Assembly (NCBI GenBank): GCA_015655115.1
Contig: JAATFQ010000172.1
Coordinates: 1 to 64,000 of the forward strand
DNA length: 64,000 nt
Direction: 5' to 3'
DNA from: Sphingobacteriales bacterium
Lineage (GTDB): Bacteria; Bacteroidota; Bacteroidia; Sphingobacteriales; Sphingobacteriaceae
Position 1 is the first letter of the stretch, and each line of letters opens with the position of its first letter. A program made the position numbers and the translations under genes. Of this stretch, positions 26,779-35,746 are shown piece after piece. A model generated the notes under the pieces. That model saw only the letters and a list, made by a program, of their open reading frames with translations, had not been told where the DNA came from and searched no databases.

Positions 26779-26900
26779 AGTGTGTTTTTATCGCGCAAAT
26801 TTAATTTAAAATTTTTTATGCGCTCCCATTTTGGGAGACAGAATGATCTTTTTTTTGTAATAACATTATATTCACCTGTTTAAGCAGCATAAAGGCAATC

Positions 26901-28304
26901 CTAAGGATCCAGGGTTTCCGTACTATGTATAATACTTTTTATGGCTGTATCAAGCTCTACGGCAGAGTAGCTGAGGTAGCTGAGCAATTCTTTCTGGCCT
27001 TCGCTCAGAAAAGCTTCATCTTCGAGCAAGGTTGTCAGTGCCAGTATTCGGGCCAACGGGGCTCTCACCCTGTGCGATTGTGACCAGGCGATTTCTTTCA
27101 GCACCTCATTTTGCTGCTGGATTTGGTAAAGGGTGTTTTTATTAGTCGTAATATCTCTGAATGAGCCTACTGCACGTATGGCTTTGCCCTCATCATTTCT
27201 AAGGAAAATTGCCCTGTACTGAATAGTCGTAACTTCACGGTTAGCCTTAAGAAAGCGGTATTCTGAATAAAGCGCTTCTTTTAGCGGGTCGTTCACTGCT
27301 TCTTCAAGCTCTTTTTCTACCCATTCCTTATCATCTGGATGAATATTTTCAGACCATATAGTATTGTCGTACACACTGAGGTCATAGCCGAAGATCTCCT
27401 GGAAGCCGCTGCCCCAGTCTACATAGTCATTTTCAATATCCCAATCCAGCACGGCCTCATCTGAGGCTTTTAAAACCAATTTATATCGTTCGTTACTTAA
27501 GCGGAGTTCTTCTCGTTTAGCAACTGTTTCAGTGACATCCCTGGAATTGAGCACCACACCACTAATAGCGGGGTCATCCAGCATTTTTGTAGCTTTAGTA
27601 GTCAGCCATATCCACTCTCCGGCCCCGTTAACAAACCTGAACGGGCTAAGATCAATATGCGTACATTCCGGAATAGCCAGTACAGTTTTCAGTACCCTTT
27701 CCCTGTCATCCGTATGAATAAATTCGAGCACATTTTTGCCCAGGAGCTGAGATGGAGAAAAACCGATAATGACAGCAGAACTTTCACTGACAAACTGGTA
27801 AATCCCTTTTTCATCGACAATCATAATCAGGTCTGACCCCTCCTGCACCAATGCTTTAAAACGCTTTTCGCTTTTCAGCAGCTCTTCTCTGGATATCTTC
27901 AATTCCCGCTCAGATTTAAGAATTGCAGTGATATCTGTGATCAGGACCAGTTCGGCATGAGTTCCATTATAGTCAATAAAACTGCTGTGTACCTGCACAT
28001 TGATAATATCGCCATTACTTTTTTGATGCCTATGAATGTTATTCGTATGTTCTGGTTGATTGTTTCTCACAGCCTCCATCGCCTTTTCCTGCAGGAGATG
28101 ATCTTCTGCTGGTCTGATTTCACGGATGGTCATGCTAAGGAACTGAGCCCTGGAATAGCCATAATGGCATATTGCAGCCTCATTTACATCTAAAAATCGC
28201 AGACTGAGTATATCATACACCCACATAGGCTGGGGGCTAAGCCGGAAGAGGTCTTTACAGTTTTTTCTCCATTCTTGCAAAAGGTTTTGCAGGTCGTTAT
28301 GCAT
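26901..28304 (-). CDS. Multi-PAS sensor protein with DHp helix but no ATPase domain
   Basis: A 467-aa cytoplasmic protein with three PAS domains (about residues 10-125, 150-265 and 275-390; each opens with a pattern such as PQPMWVYDILSLRFLDVNEAA) and a C-terminal helical hairpin with SQSHRVRAPLARILALT that resembles a HisKA domain (phosphoacceptor His near 414). The protein stops there; no HATPase domain follows and the 122-bp gap to purL is not coding. It may be phosphorylated by another kinase, act as a phosphorelay scaffold, or only look like a kinase. Confidence 0.85.
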   Translation of the reverse strand: MHNDLQNLLQEWRKNCKDLFRLSPQPMWVYDILSLRFLDVNEAAICHYGYSRAQFLSMTIREIRPAEDHLLQEKAMEAVRNNQPEHTNNIHRHQKSNGDIINVQVHSSFIDYNGTHAELVLITDITAILKSERELKISREELLKSEKRFKALVQEGSDLIMIVDEKGIYQFVSESSAVIIGFSPSQLLGKNVLEFIHTDDRERVLKTVLAIPECTHIDLSPFRFVNGAGEWIWLTTKATKMLDDPAISGVVLNSRDVTETVAKREELRLSNERYKLVLKASDEAVLDWDIENDYVDWGSGFQEIFGYDLSVYDNTIWSENIHPDDKEWVEKELEEAVNDPLKEALYSEYRFLKANREVTTIQYRAIFLRNDEGKAIRAVGSFRDITTNKNTLYQIQQQNEVLKEIAWSQSHRVRAPLARILALTTLLEDEAFLSEGQKELLSYLSYSAVELDTAIKSIIHSTETLDP

Positions 28305-28356
28305 AGCAGCTTATCTGTAAATTTGACACAAAGTAAGAAATTTATCCGTAAAAGGA

Positions 28357-28388
28357 AAAGCCGCTGCAGTAAATACTACAACGGCTTT
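28357..28388 (-). terminator. Hairpin after inositol-3-phosphate synthase gene
   Basis: Outer 7-bp stem AAAGCCG/CGGCTTT with an inner imperfect stem TGCAGT/ACTACA; on the minus strand it is followed by TTTCCTTTT. It lies about 25 bp after the stop of the inositol-3-phosphate synthase gene. Confidence 0.6.
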
Positions 28389-28411
28389 AAAAAAATTATC
28401 AAAAAAGCTTA

Positions 28412-29605
28412 TTATTTCTTTAGTTGTTTTTTTGTAGACTCTGTAAGCTGACGTTTGGCCAGTGAATGACACTCAAAGATGGCATCACTAAACATCATTT
28501 GTTCTGGCGGAGTTTTCTGAGTGGAAGCGGAAGGACCTCTTAGCGCGCCTACTAAACCAAGCTCTCTGGCTACATATACATATCTGATGGCATCAATTAC
28601 CACACCCGCTGAGTTTGGAGAATCCTGTACAGATAGTTGTGCATCGAAAATTACAGGAGCGCCCATAAATCCTTCTAATTCCAGACGGAAGTTAGCTACT
28701 TTATTGTCTCCGTAATAGGCAATATATTCTGACGGACCAGCATGAAGGAAGCTATCTTCAGTTGAGATACCTCTGATATCATTCTGTGCCCTGATTACAT
28801 TTTCTTTGGAGATTTTTTTAGACTTCAGCCTGTTTTTATCTTCCATATTCAGGAAGTCGGTATTTCCACCAACATTTCTTTGGATATGAGCTTTAACATG
28901 GTGTCCTCTTTCGAAGGCAAGTTCCTGAAGCATCTGTGAAACGATACTGGCACCGAACTGGCTGCGCATATCATCACCGATGATAGGGATTCCTGCATTA
29001 ATGAATTTCTGTTCCCATACTGGATCTGAAGCGATGAATACAGGGATACAGTTAACAAGAGAGATACCTAATTCTAAACAGATCTCTGCATAAAACTCTG
29101 TCGCTAACTGAGATCCTACTGGCAGGTAGTTAATCAGTACTTCGGCTTTATGGCTGCGTAAATGTTCAATAATTTCTGCACGCAAAGTGCTGACAAGGTT
29201 TTTGTCATAATCAATGCCATCAATCAGTGCATCTGTAGTTTTAAGTTCGTCTTTAATAACAAACCTGTTGGCTTCAGGATAGGCACTCATCTGTGGGGAA
29301 ACACCATCAATAACAGGTGACCTGTATACTGGTGCTTCAGTTTTAATATTTGCATTAAGTACTATAGTACAATTTGGGTTTGCAAAAATAGCATCCTTAA
29401 GTGGAAGACCAATTTTTCTATCGTCTACCTCAAATGCACACACAAACTCAATGTTTGCCGCTTTGTAACCACCAATGTCATCAGCCATTAGACCTGATGT
29501 TTTATCTGTAAACTCTGTATAATACTCTACACCTTGTACAAGTGAACTGGCGCAATTACCCACGCCCAGGATTGCAACTTTGATTTTATTTTCTTGGTTT
29601 TGCAT
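28412..29605 (-). CDS. Inositol-3-phosphate synthase
   Basis: A 397-aa NAD-dependent enzyme that converts glucose-6-phosphate to inositol-3-phosphate. The N-terminal Rossmann motif VAILGVGNCASSLVQGVEYY, the central IPVFIASDPVWEQKF and IPIIGDDMRSQFGAS, and the DFLNMEDKNRLKSKKISKE block with substrate-binding lysines fit the bacterial/archaeal INO1-type family. In Bacteroidota, inositol is used for phosphatidylinositol and inositol sphingolipids; that use is inferred, since no lipid genes adjoin. It is monocistronic with a 255-bp AT-rich upstream gap. Confidence 0.92.
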   Translation of the reverse strand: MQNQENKIKVAILGVGNCASSLVQGVEYYTEFTDKTSGLMADDIGGYKAANIEFVCAFEVDDRKIGLPLKDAIFANPNCTIVLNANIKTEAPVYRSPVIDGVSPQMSAYPEANRFVIKDELKTTDALIDGIDYDKNLVSTLRAEIIEHLRSHKAEVLINYLPVGSQLATEFYAEICLELGISLVNCIPVFIASDPVWEQKFINAGIPIIGDDMRSQFGASIVSQMLQELAFERGHHVKAHIQRNVGGNTDFLNMEDKNRLKSKKISKENVIRAQNDIRGISTEDSFLHAGPSEYIAYYGDNKVANFRLELEGFMGAPVIFDAQLSVQDSPNSAGVVIDAIRYVYVARELGLVGALRGPSASTQKTPPEQMMFSDAIFECHSLAKRQLTESTKKQLKK

Positions 29606-29861
29606 TATTGATTCGGTTATTCTATATTAATAAGTAGGCTAATAGATTTTTGTCAACCATCTTAATCTGCGCAAAAATAGGAATCAGCTTGTAATTCCAA
29701 TCATTAATTGACAATAAAAACATAATTTATTGCGAATTAATGAAAGTTTTACATTCTGACAACTTTCAATTTAAAGTCAGGACTTGCAAGTTAAGTAAAA
29801 TTTAGTTAAAAAGCTTAACCTCAATCCTAATAGAAGATGATGATTGTTGTCTGAACATCTA

Positions 29862-31145
29862 TTATAGCCTGGCGTCGGCAAATTTCCTGTCAATAAATGA
29901 TTTGGTATCAAACACTAAAGCACCTCTGGTTTTATAAGCGGAATAGTCGATTTCCAGGAATTCGTTGTGTGCCACTGCAAGGATGATAGCTTTATAATCT
30001 TTTTGCTGCAAATGCGTTTCGAGTGTTATCCCATATTCTTTTTCCACTTCTGCGGCAATTGCCCAAGGGTCATATATATCTACCGACAAGCCAAATTGTT
30101 TTAGCTCCTTATAAATATCTATTACGCGGGTATTTCTAATATCAGGACAGTTTTCTTTAAAAGCGAAGCCAAGGATAAGCACGTTGTCCCCTTTTACCTT
30201 ATCATCTCTGGCAATGAGCATTTTCACCACTTTACCAGCCACGAAGATACCCATGTTTTCATTTACGCTCCTGCCCGAAAGGATGACCTGCGGATTGTAA
30301 CCTAGTGCGTTGGACTTATAAGCCAGGTAATAGGGATCTACCCCTATGCAGTGCCCACCAACCAGTCCGGGTTTATATTTCAGGAAATTCCATTTTGTTG
30401 ATGCAGCATCAATCACATCAGCAGTATCTATGCCCATTTTATCGAAAATGAGTGCCAGCTCGTTTACAAAAGAGATGTTTACATCGCGCTGCGCATTTTC
30501 AATAGCCTTTGATGCTTCTGCAACTTTAATGCTTGGTGCCTGGTGCGTGCCGGCAGTGATGATACTTTTATAGAGCAGGTCTACCTGTGATGCCGCCGCC
30601 AGGGTTGAGCCTGACGTTACTTTGATAATCTTCGTCAGCGTATTCACTTTGTCGCCCGGATTTATCCGCTCCGGTGAATACCCGCAAAAAAAATCGCGGT
30701 TAAAAACCAAACCAGAATATTTTTCAAGCACAGGTACACAATCCTCTTCAGTGCAGCCAGGGTAAACGGTAGACTCATAAATCACGATGTCACCTGCCTT
30801 CAAAAAACCGGCAACAAGCCGTGTGGCCGACAAGAGCGGGCGCAAATCGGGCACTTTAAAATGATCAATTGGCGTGGGAACAGTAACGATATACACCTGT
30901 TGGCCTGCGAGCATTTGCGGATCTGCCGAAAGGCTTAGCGCATTTTCCCCGTCTTTTAATAAAGACTTGAGCGTGGGCATATCAGCCTCACGCGTGCTAT
31001 CGGTATAATTACTTAATTCCGTTATCCGCTGTTGATTAGTGTCGAACCCCAACACCTTATATTTCTTCGCAAACTCGATGGCCAATGGCAGGCCTACGTA
31101 GCCTAATCCTATGACGGCGATTTTTGTTTGGGAACTTAATTGCAT
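29862..31145 (-). CDS. Nucleotide-sugar dehydrogenase (TviB/WbpA/WecC-like)
   Basis: A 427-aa UDP-sugar 6-dehydrogenase that oxidises a UDP-N-acetylhexosamine to its uronic acid in two NAD-dependent steps. Visible: IAVIGLGYVGLPLAIEFA (Rossmann), VYIVTVPTPID, YESTVYPGCTEEDCVPVLE, the KAIENAQRDVNISFVNELA helix and the catalytic-Cys motif GLVGGHCIGVDPYYLAYK. The pattern fits the N-acetylhexosamine group (TviB-like) better than UDP-glucose dehydrogenase. It makes precursor for surface polysaccharide, but no glycosyltransferase cluster adjoins it here. Confidence 0.9.
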   Translation of the reverse strand: MQLSSQTKIAVIGLGYVGLPLAIEFAKKYKVLGFDTNQQRITELSNYTDSTREADMPTLKSLLKDGENALSLSADPQMLAGQQVYIVTVPTPIDHFKVPDLRPLLSATRLVAGFLKAGDIVIYESTVYPGCTEEDCVPVLEKYSGLVFNRDFFCGYSPERINPGDKVNTLTKIIKVTSGSTLAAASQVDLLYKSIITAGTHQAPSIKVAEASKAIENAQRDVNISFVNELALIFDKMGIDTADVIDAASTKWNFLKYKPGLVGGHCIGVDPYYLAYKSNALGYNPQVILSGRSVNENMGIFVAGKVVKMLIARDDKVKGDNVLILGFAFKENCPDIRNTRVIDIYKELKQFGLSVDIYDPWAIAAEVEKEYGITLETHLQQKDYKAIILAVAHNEFLEIDYSAYKTRGALVFDTKSFIDRKFADARL

Positions 31146-31287
31146 AGCTGAAATTTGAGAGCAAACATACTAATAATCCCCTCTAATTATAGAAGAGCCA
31201 ACAGTAAAAAACTGAACTCATATTATACAATTTTGTCTCAGTGATTTCTATTATATTGCGTACGCAAAATAAAAAAGAAGTAATACT

Positions 31288-31392
31288 GTGTTTAGAAACA
31301 AACAAGCCAATATTATCGAAATGGTCGAGTTGAGCAAAGCGAGTCTTATGCAGGGATTATTACATAATATGAATACCGGTAATATATTATGA
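31288..31392 (+). other. Possible coupled mini-frame before the hybrid kinase
   Basis: A 34-codon frame from GTG 31288 (or 23 codons from ATG 31321) ends in TGA at 31390-31392, overlapping the ATG of the kinase gene (31389) as TTATGA. The overlap suggests translational coupling, and a purine-rich AAAAAAGAAG precedes the GTG. The peptide (MVELSKASLMQGLLHNMNTG) matches no family I know. It could be chance. Confidence 0.3.
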
Positions 31393-33161
31393 TTTTTTTT
31401 AGCTCTTTAGTACAGAGGTATACCAGTCTGCTAAAAAATACGGAGTCTCCGCTGGAGCAGGCAAGGATAAGGATCTTATCATGCGGATTGTGTATGCTCC
31501 TTGTCCTGGCAACTCTTATTTTGGGAATCCGGTTATTTCATCCACAGACAGTGATTATCGTAAGGCTGTTGATTTTTCTTATCGCGCTGCTTTATGCAGG
31601 ATATCTGCTTGTTTACAAAAGACAATGGAAGATATCAGCACACCTGCTCTTATTGTCTCTGTGCCTGATCGTCCTGACAAACCTGGTATTACGCCAAAAT
31701 GGGATTAATGTGGTGACAATGCAGATTTCACTGATCATTATCTCATCAAGTTTTTATATACTGGGGAAAAACTGGGGATTGATTTATTCGATTGCCAATG
31801 TAATGACAATAACAATGTACATGTTCTATACCCGTTTGCAGGATGGCCATGTCTATTTAAATAAGTCACAACTCGACAGCAATACATTTATGTTGACAAT
31901 GGTAGTCAACTTTATCCTGATTATAGTCATACACCATGAATTTTTCCGGTCCTTTCATTTAAGCCATGCTAAAGAGAAAGAGCTGAACACCCAGTTGCAG
32001 ATAGCCTTAAACGAGGCTCATGCAGCAACAAAGATGAGAGCGGATTTTCTCTCCTCTATGTCCCACGAGCTACGGACACCCTTACATGCTGTTGTCAGCT
32101 TAACGAATATCCTATGTGTTGAAAACCCAAGAAAAGATCAGGAAGAAAATCTTGCCATACTGCGCTTTTCTACAGAGAACTTACTAGCCTTAATTGACGA
32201 CACGCTGGATTTCAGCAAGATGAACGAGAATAAGATCGTGCTGAACAAAACAGTTTTCAACCTGAACATGCTGTTACAAAACATATATTCCACATTTTAT
32301 GCTAAAGCAGAACAAAAAGGCCTTTTACTGCATATGGAGCTGGAAAATGAACATATCTGCGTATCAGGCGATCAAACCAGGCTTACACAAATACTCAATA
32401 ACCTGATTTCTAATGCTATTAAATTTACAGATACAGGTGGCAAGGTGGACATCAAGATCGGAATCCTGAGCCGTACTGAGGAGGACATAAGATTATCATT
32501 TTCTATTGTTGACACAGGCATAGGCATTCCGAAAGATAAGCAGAATATTATTTTCGAGCCTTTTCTCCAGGCAAACAATAACATTACCAAACGCTATGGG
32601 GGTACCGGGCTAGGGCTGGCTATTGTGAAACGGTTGATTGCGCTGCACGGCAGCAACCTGAAACTGGAGAGTGAGGAACATAAAGGCTCCAGCTTTTCTT
32701 TTGAACTGGCCTATGAACTGGCAGCGGAAGGGAGCTGGAATGGAGATTTAACAGAAAAGGCGGATGGGGTGATTGACATCAGCAATCTCCATGTATTGAT
32801 TGCTGAAGACAACCTGGTAAACGTAATGGTACTGAAAAAGATATTGGACCAATGGGGATGTACTCACGAACTGGCCAACAACGGCCTGGAAGCTTTGGAA
32901 ATGGCTAAGACAGGCAATTTCAATGTAATATTGATGGATATCCATATGCCCGTGATGGATGGGTTTGAAGCTTCAAAGCAAATCAGGGCTTTAGCGGACA
33001 TTAAGGTTTCGACGATAAAGATCATCGCATTAACAGCATCGAGCGATGTTGATATACAGCAATCTTTTAGCTATGCTTACCTGGATGATTATTTGATTAA
33101 ACCTTTCCGACCTGAAGCGCTGAAGATAAAACTGGAAGCATTAGTACCAAGGATATGCTGA
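31389..33161 (+). CDS. Membrane hybrid histidine kinase with receiver domain
   Basis: A 590-aa protein with about six membrane helices in the first 195 residues, a short coiled coil, HisKA (FLSSMSHELRTPLHAVVSL, His226), HATPase (ILNNLISNAIKFTDTGG, VDTGIGIPKDK, GGTGLGLAIVKRLI) and a C-terminal receiver domain (LIAEDNLVNVMVL, phosphoacceptor Asp517 in LMDIHMPVMDG, Lys in YLIKPF). There is no output domain, so signal must pass to an Hpt protein or act by binding. Its last 21 bp overlap the end of the convergent epimerase gene. Confidence 0.93.
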   Translation: MIFFSSLVQRYTSLLKNTESPLEQARIRILSCGLCMLLVLATLILGIRLFHPQTVIIVRLLIFLIALLYAGYLLVYKRQWKISAHLLLLSLCLIVLTNLVLRQNGINVVTMQISLIIISSSFYILGKNWGLIYSIANVMTITMYMFYTRLQDGHVYLNKSQLDSNTFMLTMVVNFILIIVIHHEFFRSFHLSHAKEKELNTQLQIALNEAHAATKMRADFLSSMSHELRTPLHAVVSLTNILCVENPRKDQEENLAILRFSTENLLALIDDTLDFSKMNENKIVLNKTVFNLNMLLQNIYSTFYAKAEQKGLLLHMELENEHICVSGDQTRLTQILNNLISNAIKFTDTGGKVDIKIGILSRTEEDIRLSFSIVDTGIGIPKDKQNIIFEPFLQANNNITKRYGGTGLGLAIVKRLIALHGSNLKLESEEHKGSSFSFELAYELAAEGSWNGDLTEKADGVIDISNLHVLIAEDNLVNVMVLKKILDQWGCTHELANNGLEALEMAKTGNFNVILMDIHMPVMDGFEASKQIRALADIKVSTIKIIALTASSDVDIQQSFSYAYLDDYLIKPFRPEALKIKLEALVPRIC

Positions 33162-34373
33162 CCCCCGTTCCCCTATCCTGCTGATAATTTCTATACATGC
33201 CCTGCTATTGTGGTAAGGGCATTTCCATACACCCGCTTTATCCTCATTCATCAACCGCCCCTGTTCATCACGTCCCCAGAACCATTCTCCATTTTCTTTA
33301 TCAAGAAGATTGTTTTTTACATAGTCCCAAATCTCCAGGGATAGGGAGAGATAAGCTGCATTACCACTGAGCTGCCACGCATTAAAAAAGCCAATCATCC
33401 CTTCTGCCTGCACCCACCAGTGTTTTTCTTCAGTCACATGATTCTGTTCTGCATGTTTTTCATACCATAGCGCTCCATCTGTATCCAGCCCCTCCATGCA
33501 GTACATCGCCATTTTTACAGCCATATTTTTTGCAAGGTCTATCCAGTAAGGGGCCGCAATAGTTTCTGCGGCTTCCAAAATCAGCCAGGAAGCTTCAATA
33601 TCATGGCCATAGGAGATATCCGACGATTTACGGTTCCATTCTTCATCAAAGAAAAGCACCATATGCCCGTTTTTGTTATCTATAATATGTTTGTTAAAAT
33701 TATCCAGCAGACCTATGATCTTGTCTTCCAGCTCTCCATCCGGCCAAATGCGGTATAAGTTAGTGAAAGCCTCGAGCACGTGCAGATGGGTATTCATTGT
33801 CTTTTTTTCATTTGCATCTTTTGTGCTGAGCCTTAAATCAGAAAGTGGTTCCCATTCAGGGCCGAAGGCTTCGAAATACCCACCCATTAAGGGATCAAAA
33901 CTATGTTTGATGAGCTGATGGTATAATGTTATGGCGTACATCCTGGCGGTCTCATTTGCTGTGGCCATAAAATACTCACTGAGCGCATAGATAGTGAAGG
34001 CCAGTGCATAGATCTGTTTTTTACCATCAGTTACCTTTCCTTTATAATCTACCATCCAGAAAACACCACCATGTTTATGGTCAATAAAATAATGTACGAT
34101 ATAATCATATGCACGGTTAGCCATCTCAAGATACTGTTGACTGGCATTTAAGCGGTAAGCGGCAGAGAAAGACCATAATATCCTGGCATTTAAAACAGCT
34201 CCTTTATCCGCCTGCGGCACCATCTCGTTGTCACTGTTTATTTCTCCGATGAAGCCGCCGTATTCTTCATCCAGGGCATTATGCTGCCAGAAATTAAGGA
34301 TACTGCTCAGCTCCGCCTTAAGTTCGCTGGCATAGTCGCTCAATCTCGTGTTTACTGTAGCTGACGTATTCAT
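33141..34373 (-). CDS. AGE-family epimerase, probable cellobiose/mannobiose 2-epimerase
   Basis: A 410-aa (alpha/alpha)6-barrel enzyme of the N-acylglucosamine 2-epimerase superfamily. Features of cellobiose 2-epimerases are visible: LNFWQHNALDEEYGGFIGEI, HKHGGVFWMVD, SYGHDIEASWLILEAAE, HWWVQAEGMIGF and WKCPYHNSRACIEI, with the expected active-site histidines. In mannan degradation this enzyme converts beta-1,4-mannobiose to mannosyl-glucose. It follows the GH26 gene by 46 bp and has no signal peptide, so it acts in the cytoplasm. No GH130 phosphorylase, its usual partner, lies in the window. Confidence 0.92.
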   Translation of the reverse strand: MNTSATVNTRLSDYASELKAELSSILNFWQHNALDEEYGGFIGEINSDNEMVPQADKGAVLNARILWSFSAAYRLNASQQYLEMANRAYDYIVHYFIDHKHGGVFWMVDYKGKVTDGKKQIYALAFTIYALSEYFMATANETARMYAITLYHQLIKHSFDPLMGGYFEAFGPEWEPLSDLRLSTKDANEKKTMNTHLHVLEAFTNLYRIWPDGELEDKIIGLLDNFNKHIIDNKNGHMVLFFDEEWNRKSSDISYGHDIEASWLILEAAETIAAPYWIDLAKNMAVKMAMYCMEGLDTDGALWYEKHAEQNHVTEEKHWWVQAEGMIGFFNAWQLSGNAAYLSLSLEIWDYVKNNLLDKENGEWFWGRDEQGRLMNEDKAGVWKCPYHNSRACIEIISRIGERGSAYPWY

Positions 34374-34419
34374 GGTCTTTTTTTACTAATGTTCTAAATT
34401 TATAAAAGCGATAGATGAT

Positions 34420-35556
34420 CTACTGATACAAACGGCTTTTTCTTGCTTTTTCCAAAAACATGACTTCTGGGATTTGGTAGAATTGCAGGAAATTGGCTGC
34501 AGACACCTGCCCTTTGTAAGGGGCATAGTAATGATTATCCTTTTCAACAGGCCTGTAACCTGCATTTCTCCATACCAGCACATAAGAAACCTTAAACCCT
34601 TTCAGAGACTCCCATAAGATGTTTGTCCACCATTGGGTGTCAGGGATTTCTACATATCCTGTTTCTCCTATCGCAGCAATTTTATGATGTTCTTCTGCGA
34701 GCCGCTCCTGGATTTTCAACCTGTTGCGCAGACTCTCCCTGAACGCAGGGCCTTTGTCGGTTGCCCCATACTGGTAGGTATCGAAACTGAGAACATCTAC
34801 ATATCCATCGCCCGGATAGCGCTCCATGTAAGTATCTGGCGTATCAAAATCCGCTGGGTTAAACACATAAATCAGGTTATGCACTTTTTTATCCTTCCGC
34901 AGGTAGTTTACCGTAAACCGGAACAGCGATTTAAACTGTGCCGGGGTACATTGTTTTGCCCCCCACCAGAACCACGAGCCTGTGCATTCATGAAAAGGTC
35001 TGAAAAGGATAGGTATGGCAATGCCATTTGTATCTCTAAGGCTATGCAGATATTTGGCAAAAGCATCAAGTGAGGCTTTATACCGGGCATGTAATTTACC
35101 TCCGGGAAGAATGGCAGGAATAGCGGCAGAGGTAGTATCCCAGGCATTTTTACCGGTGTAGGGATTATCCATATGCCAGCTTAGCGTGGTAACACCTCCA
35201 TGCTGGTAAGTCGTGATAATGTACTGCCTCATTTTACTAAAAGGAATGCCATCAATATTATTCGGCGAATACCGCTCCAGTCCCCCTGCATCCCAGCCTA
35301 TTAGCGCAGGATAATCTCCTGTTACGTCTTTCACATCGCTCCGTCCTTCTTCATATTTCCAGCCTACGCCATAAGCAAGGTCATCCTGGTGACCAAATAG
35401 CAGAGCTTTGCCCCAAAGTGTATGCAGGTTTGTATACAATTTTTTTGTTTCTTTTGTAGCCTTTGGGTCTGCCGTTTGTGCATTGGCTTTTTGCGCTGAG
35501 CAGCATAACAACACTAATAATGGCCATAAGAAGCTGATATTTTTAAGCCTGATCAT
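34420..35556 (-). CDS. GH26 beta-mannanase, exported
   Basis: A 378-aa glycoside hydrolase family 26 enzyme, predicted to cut beta-1,4-mannan or galactomannan. The N-terminus is a signal peptide with LLVLLCCSAQKANA, so it is either a lipoprotein (lipid on Cys) or cleaved before Q27. GH26 motifs: TLSWHMDNPYTG, FRPFHECTGSWFWWGA with acid/base Glu190, VFNPADFDTPDTYMERYPGD, and nucleophile Glu298 in AAIGETGYVE. It is first in an operon with the epimerase and is divergent from the AraC gene. Confidence 0.93.
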   Translation of the reverse strand: MIRLKNISFLWPLLVLLCCSAQKANAQTADPKATKETKKLYTNLHTLWGKALLFGHQDDLAYGVGWKYEEGRSDVKDVTGDYPALIGWDAGGLERYSPNNIDGIPFSKMRQYIITTYQHGGVTTLSWHMDNPYTGKNAWDTTSAAIPAILPGGKLHARYKASLDAFAKYLHSLRDTNGIAIPILFRPFHECTGSWFWWGAKQCTPAQFKSLFRFTVNYLRKDKKVHNLIYVFNPADFDTPDTYMERYPGDGYVDVLSFDTYQYGATDKGPAFRESLRNRLKIQERLAEEHHKIAAIGETGYVEIPDTQWWTNILWESLKGFKVSYVLVWRNAGYRPVEKDNHYYAPYKGQVSAANFLQFYQIPEVMFLEKARKSRLYQ

Positions 35557-35560
35557 TGAA

Positions 35561-35572
35561 TTATATTTGGTT
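35561..35572 (-). promoter_or_regulatory. AACCAAATATAA leader motif of the GH26 operon
   Basis: On the minus strand AACCAAATATAA ends 4 nt before the GH26 ATG. The same motif (AACCAAATACAA) ends 4 nt before the susC ATG at 62059, and CCAAATATAA ends 6 nt before the GH5 ATG. No Shine-Dalgarno sequence is present at these genes, so the motif may help translation start. Confidence 0.4.
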
Positions 35573-35613
35573 TAATATATTTCTCTAAAATACAGCTGGA
35601 TAAGACATTCAGA

Positions 35614-35629
35614 GTAATACTATTTTAAC
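35614..35629 (-). promoter_or_regulatory. Predicted mannan-operon activator site, GH26 side
   Basis: Minus-strand sequence GTTAAAATAGTATTAC, 57 bp before the GH26 ATG and about 21 bp upstream of a -7-like TATTTTAG. A related element lies at exactly the same distance from the GH5 start. It covers the -33 region, as expected for an activator site, and the AraC regulator between the two operons is the natural candidate to bind it. Confidence 0.6.
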
Positions 35630-35746
35630 CAATTAGCATGTATAATGATAAAAATAATAATTAAGGTATGATTTCGAAGGAGTATTTTCATATATTTATT
35701 TTCTCGATAAATTAAAATTTAAAGTTTTCTTTTTGCAAGGCCAGAT

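Noticed and set aside
33141-33161. 21-bp tail-to-tail overlap of hybrid kinase and epimerase genes
   Set aside because: Short 3' overlaps between convergent genes are common, and both reading frames are intact; no special structure was found.
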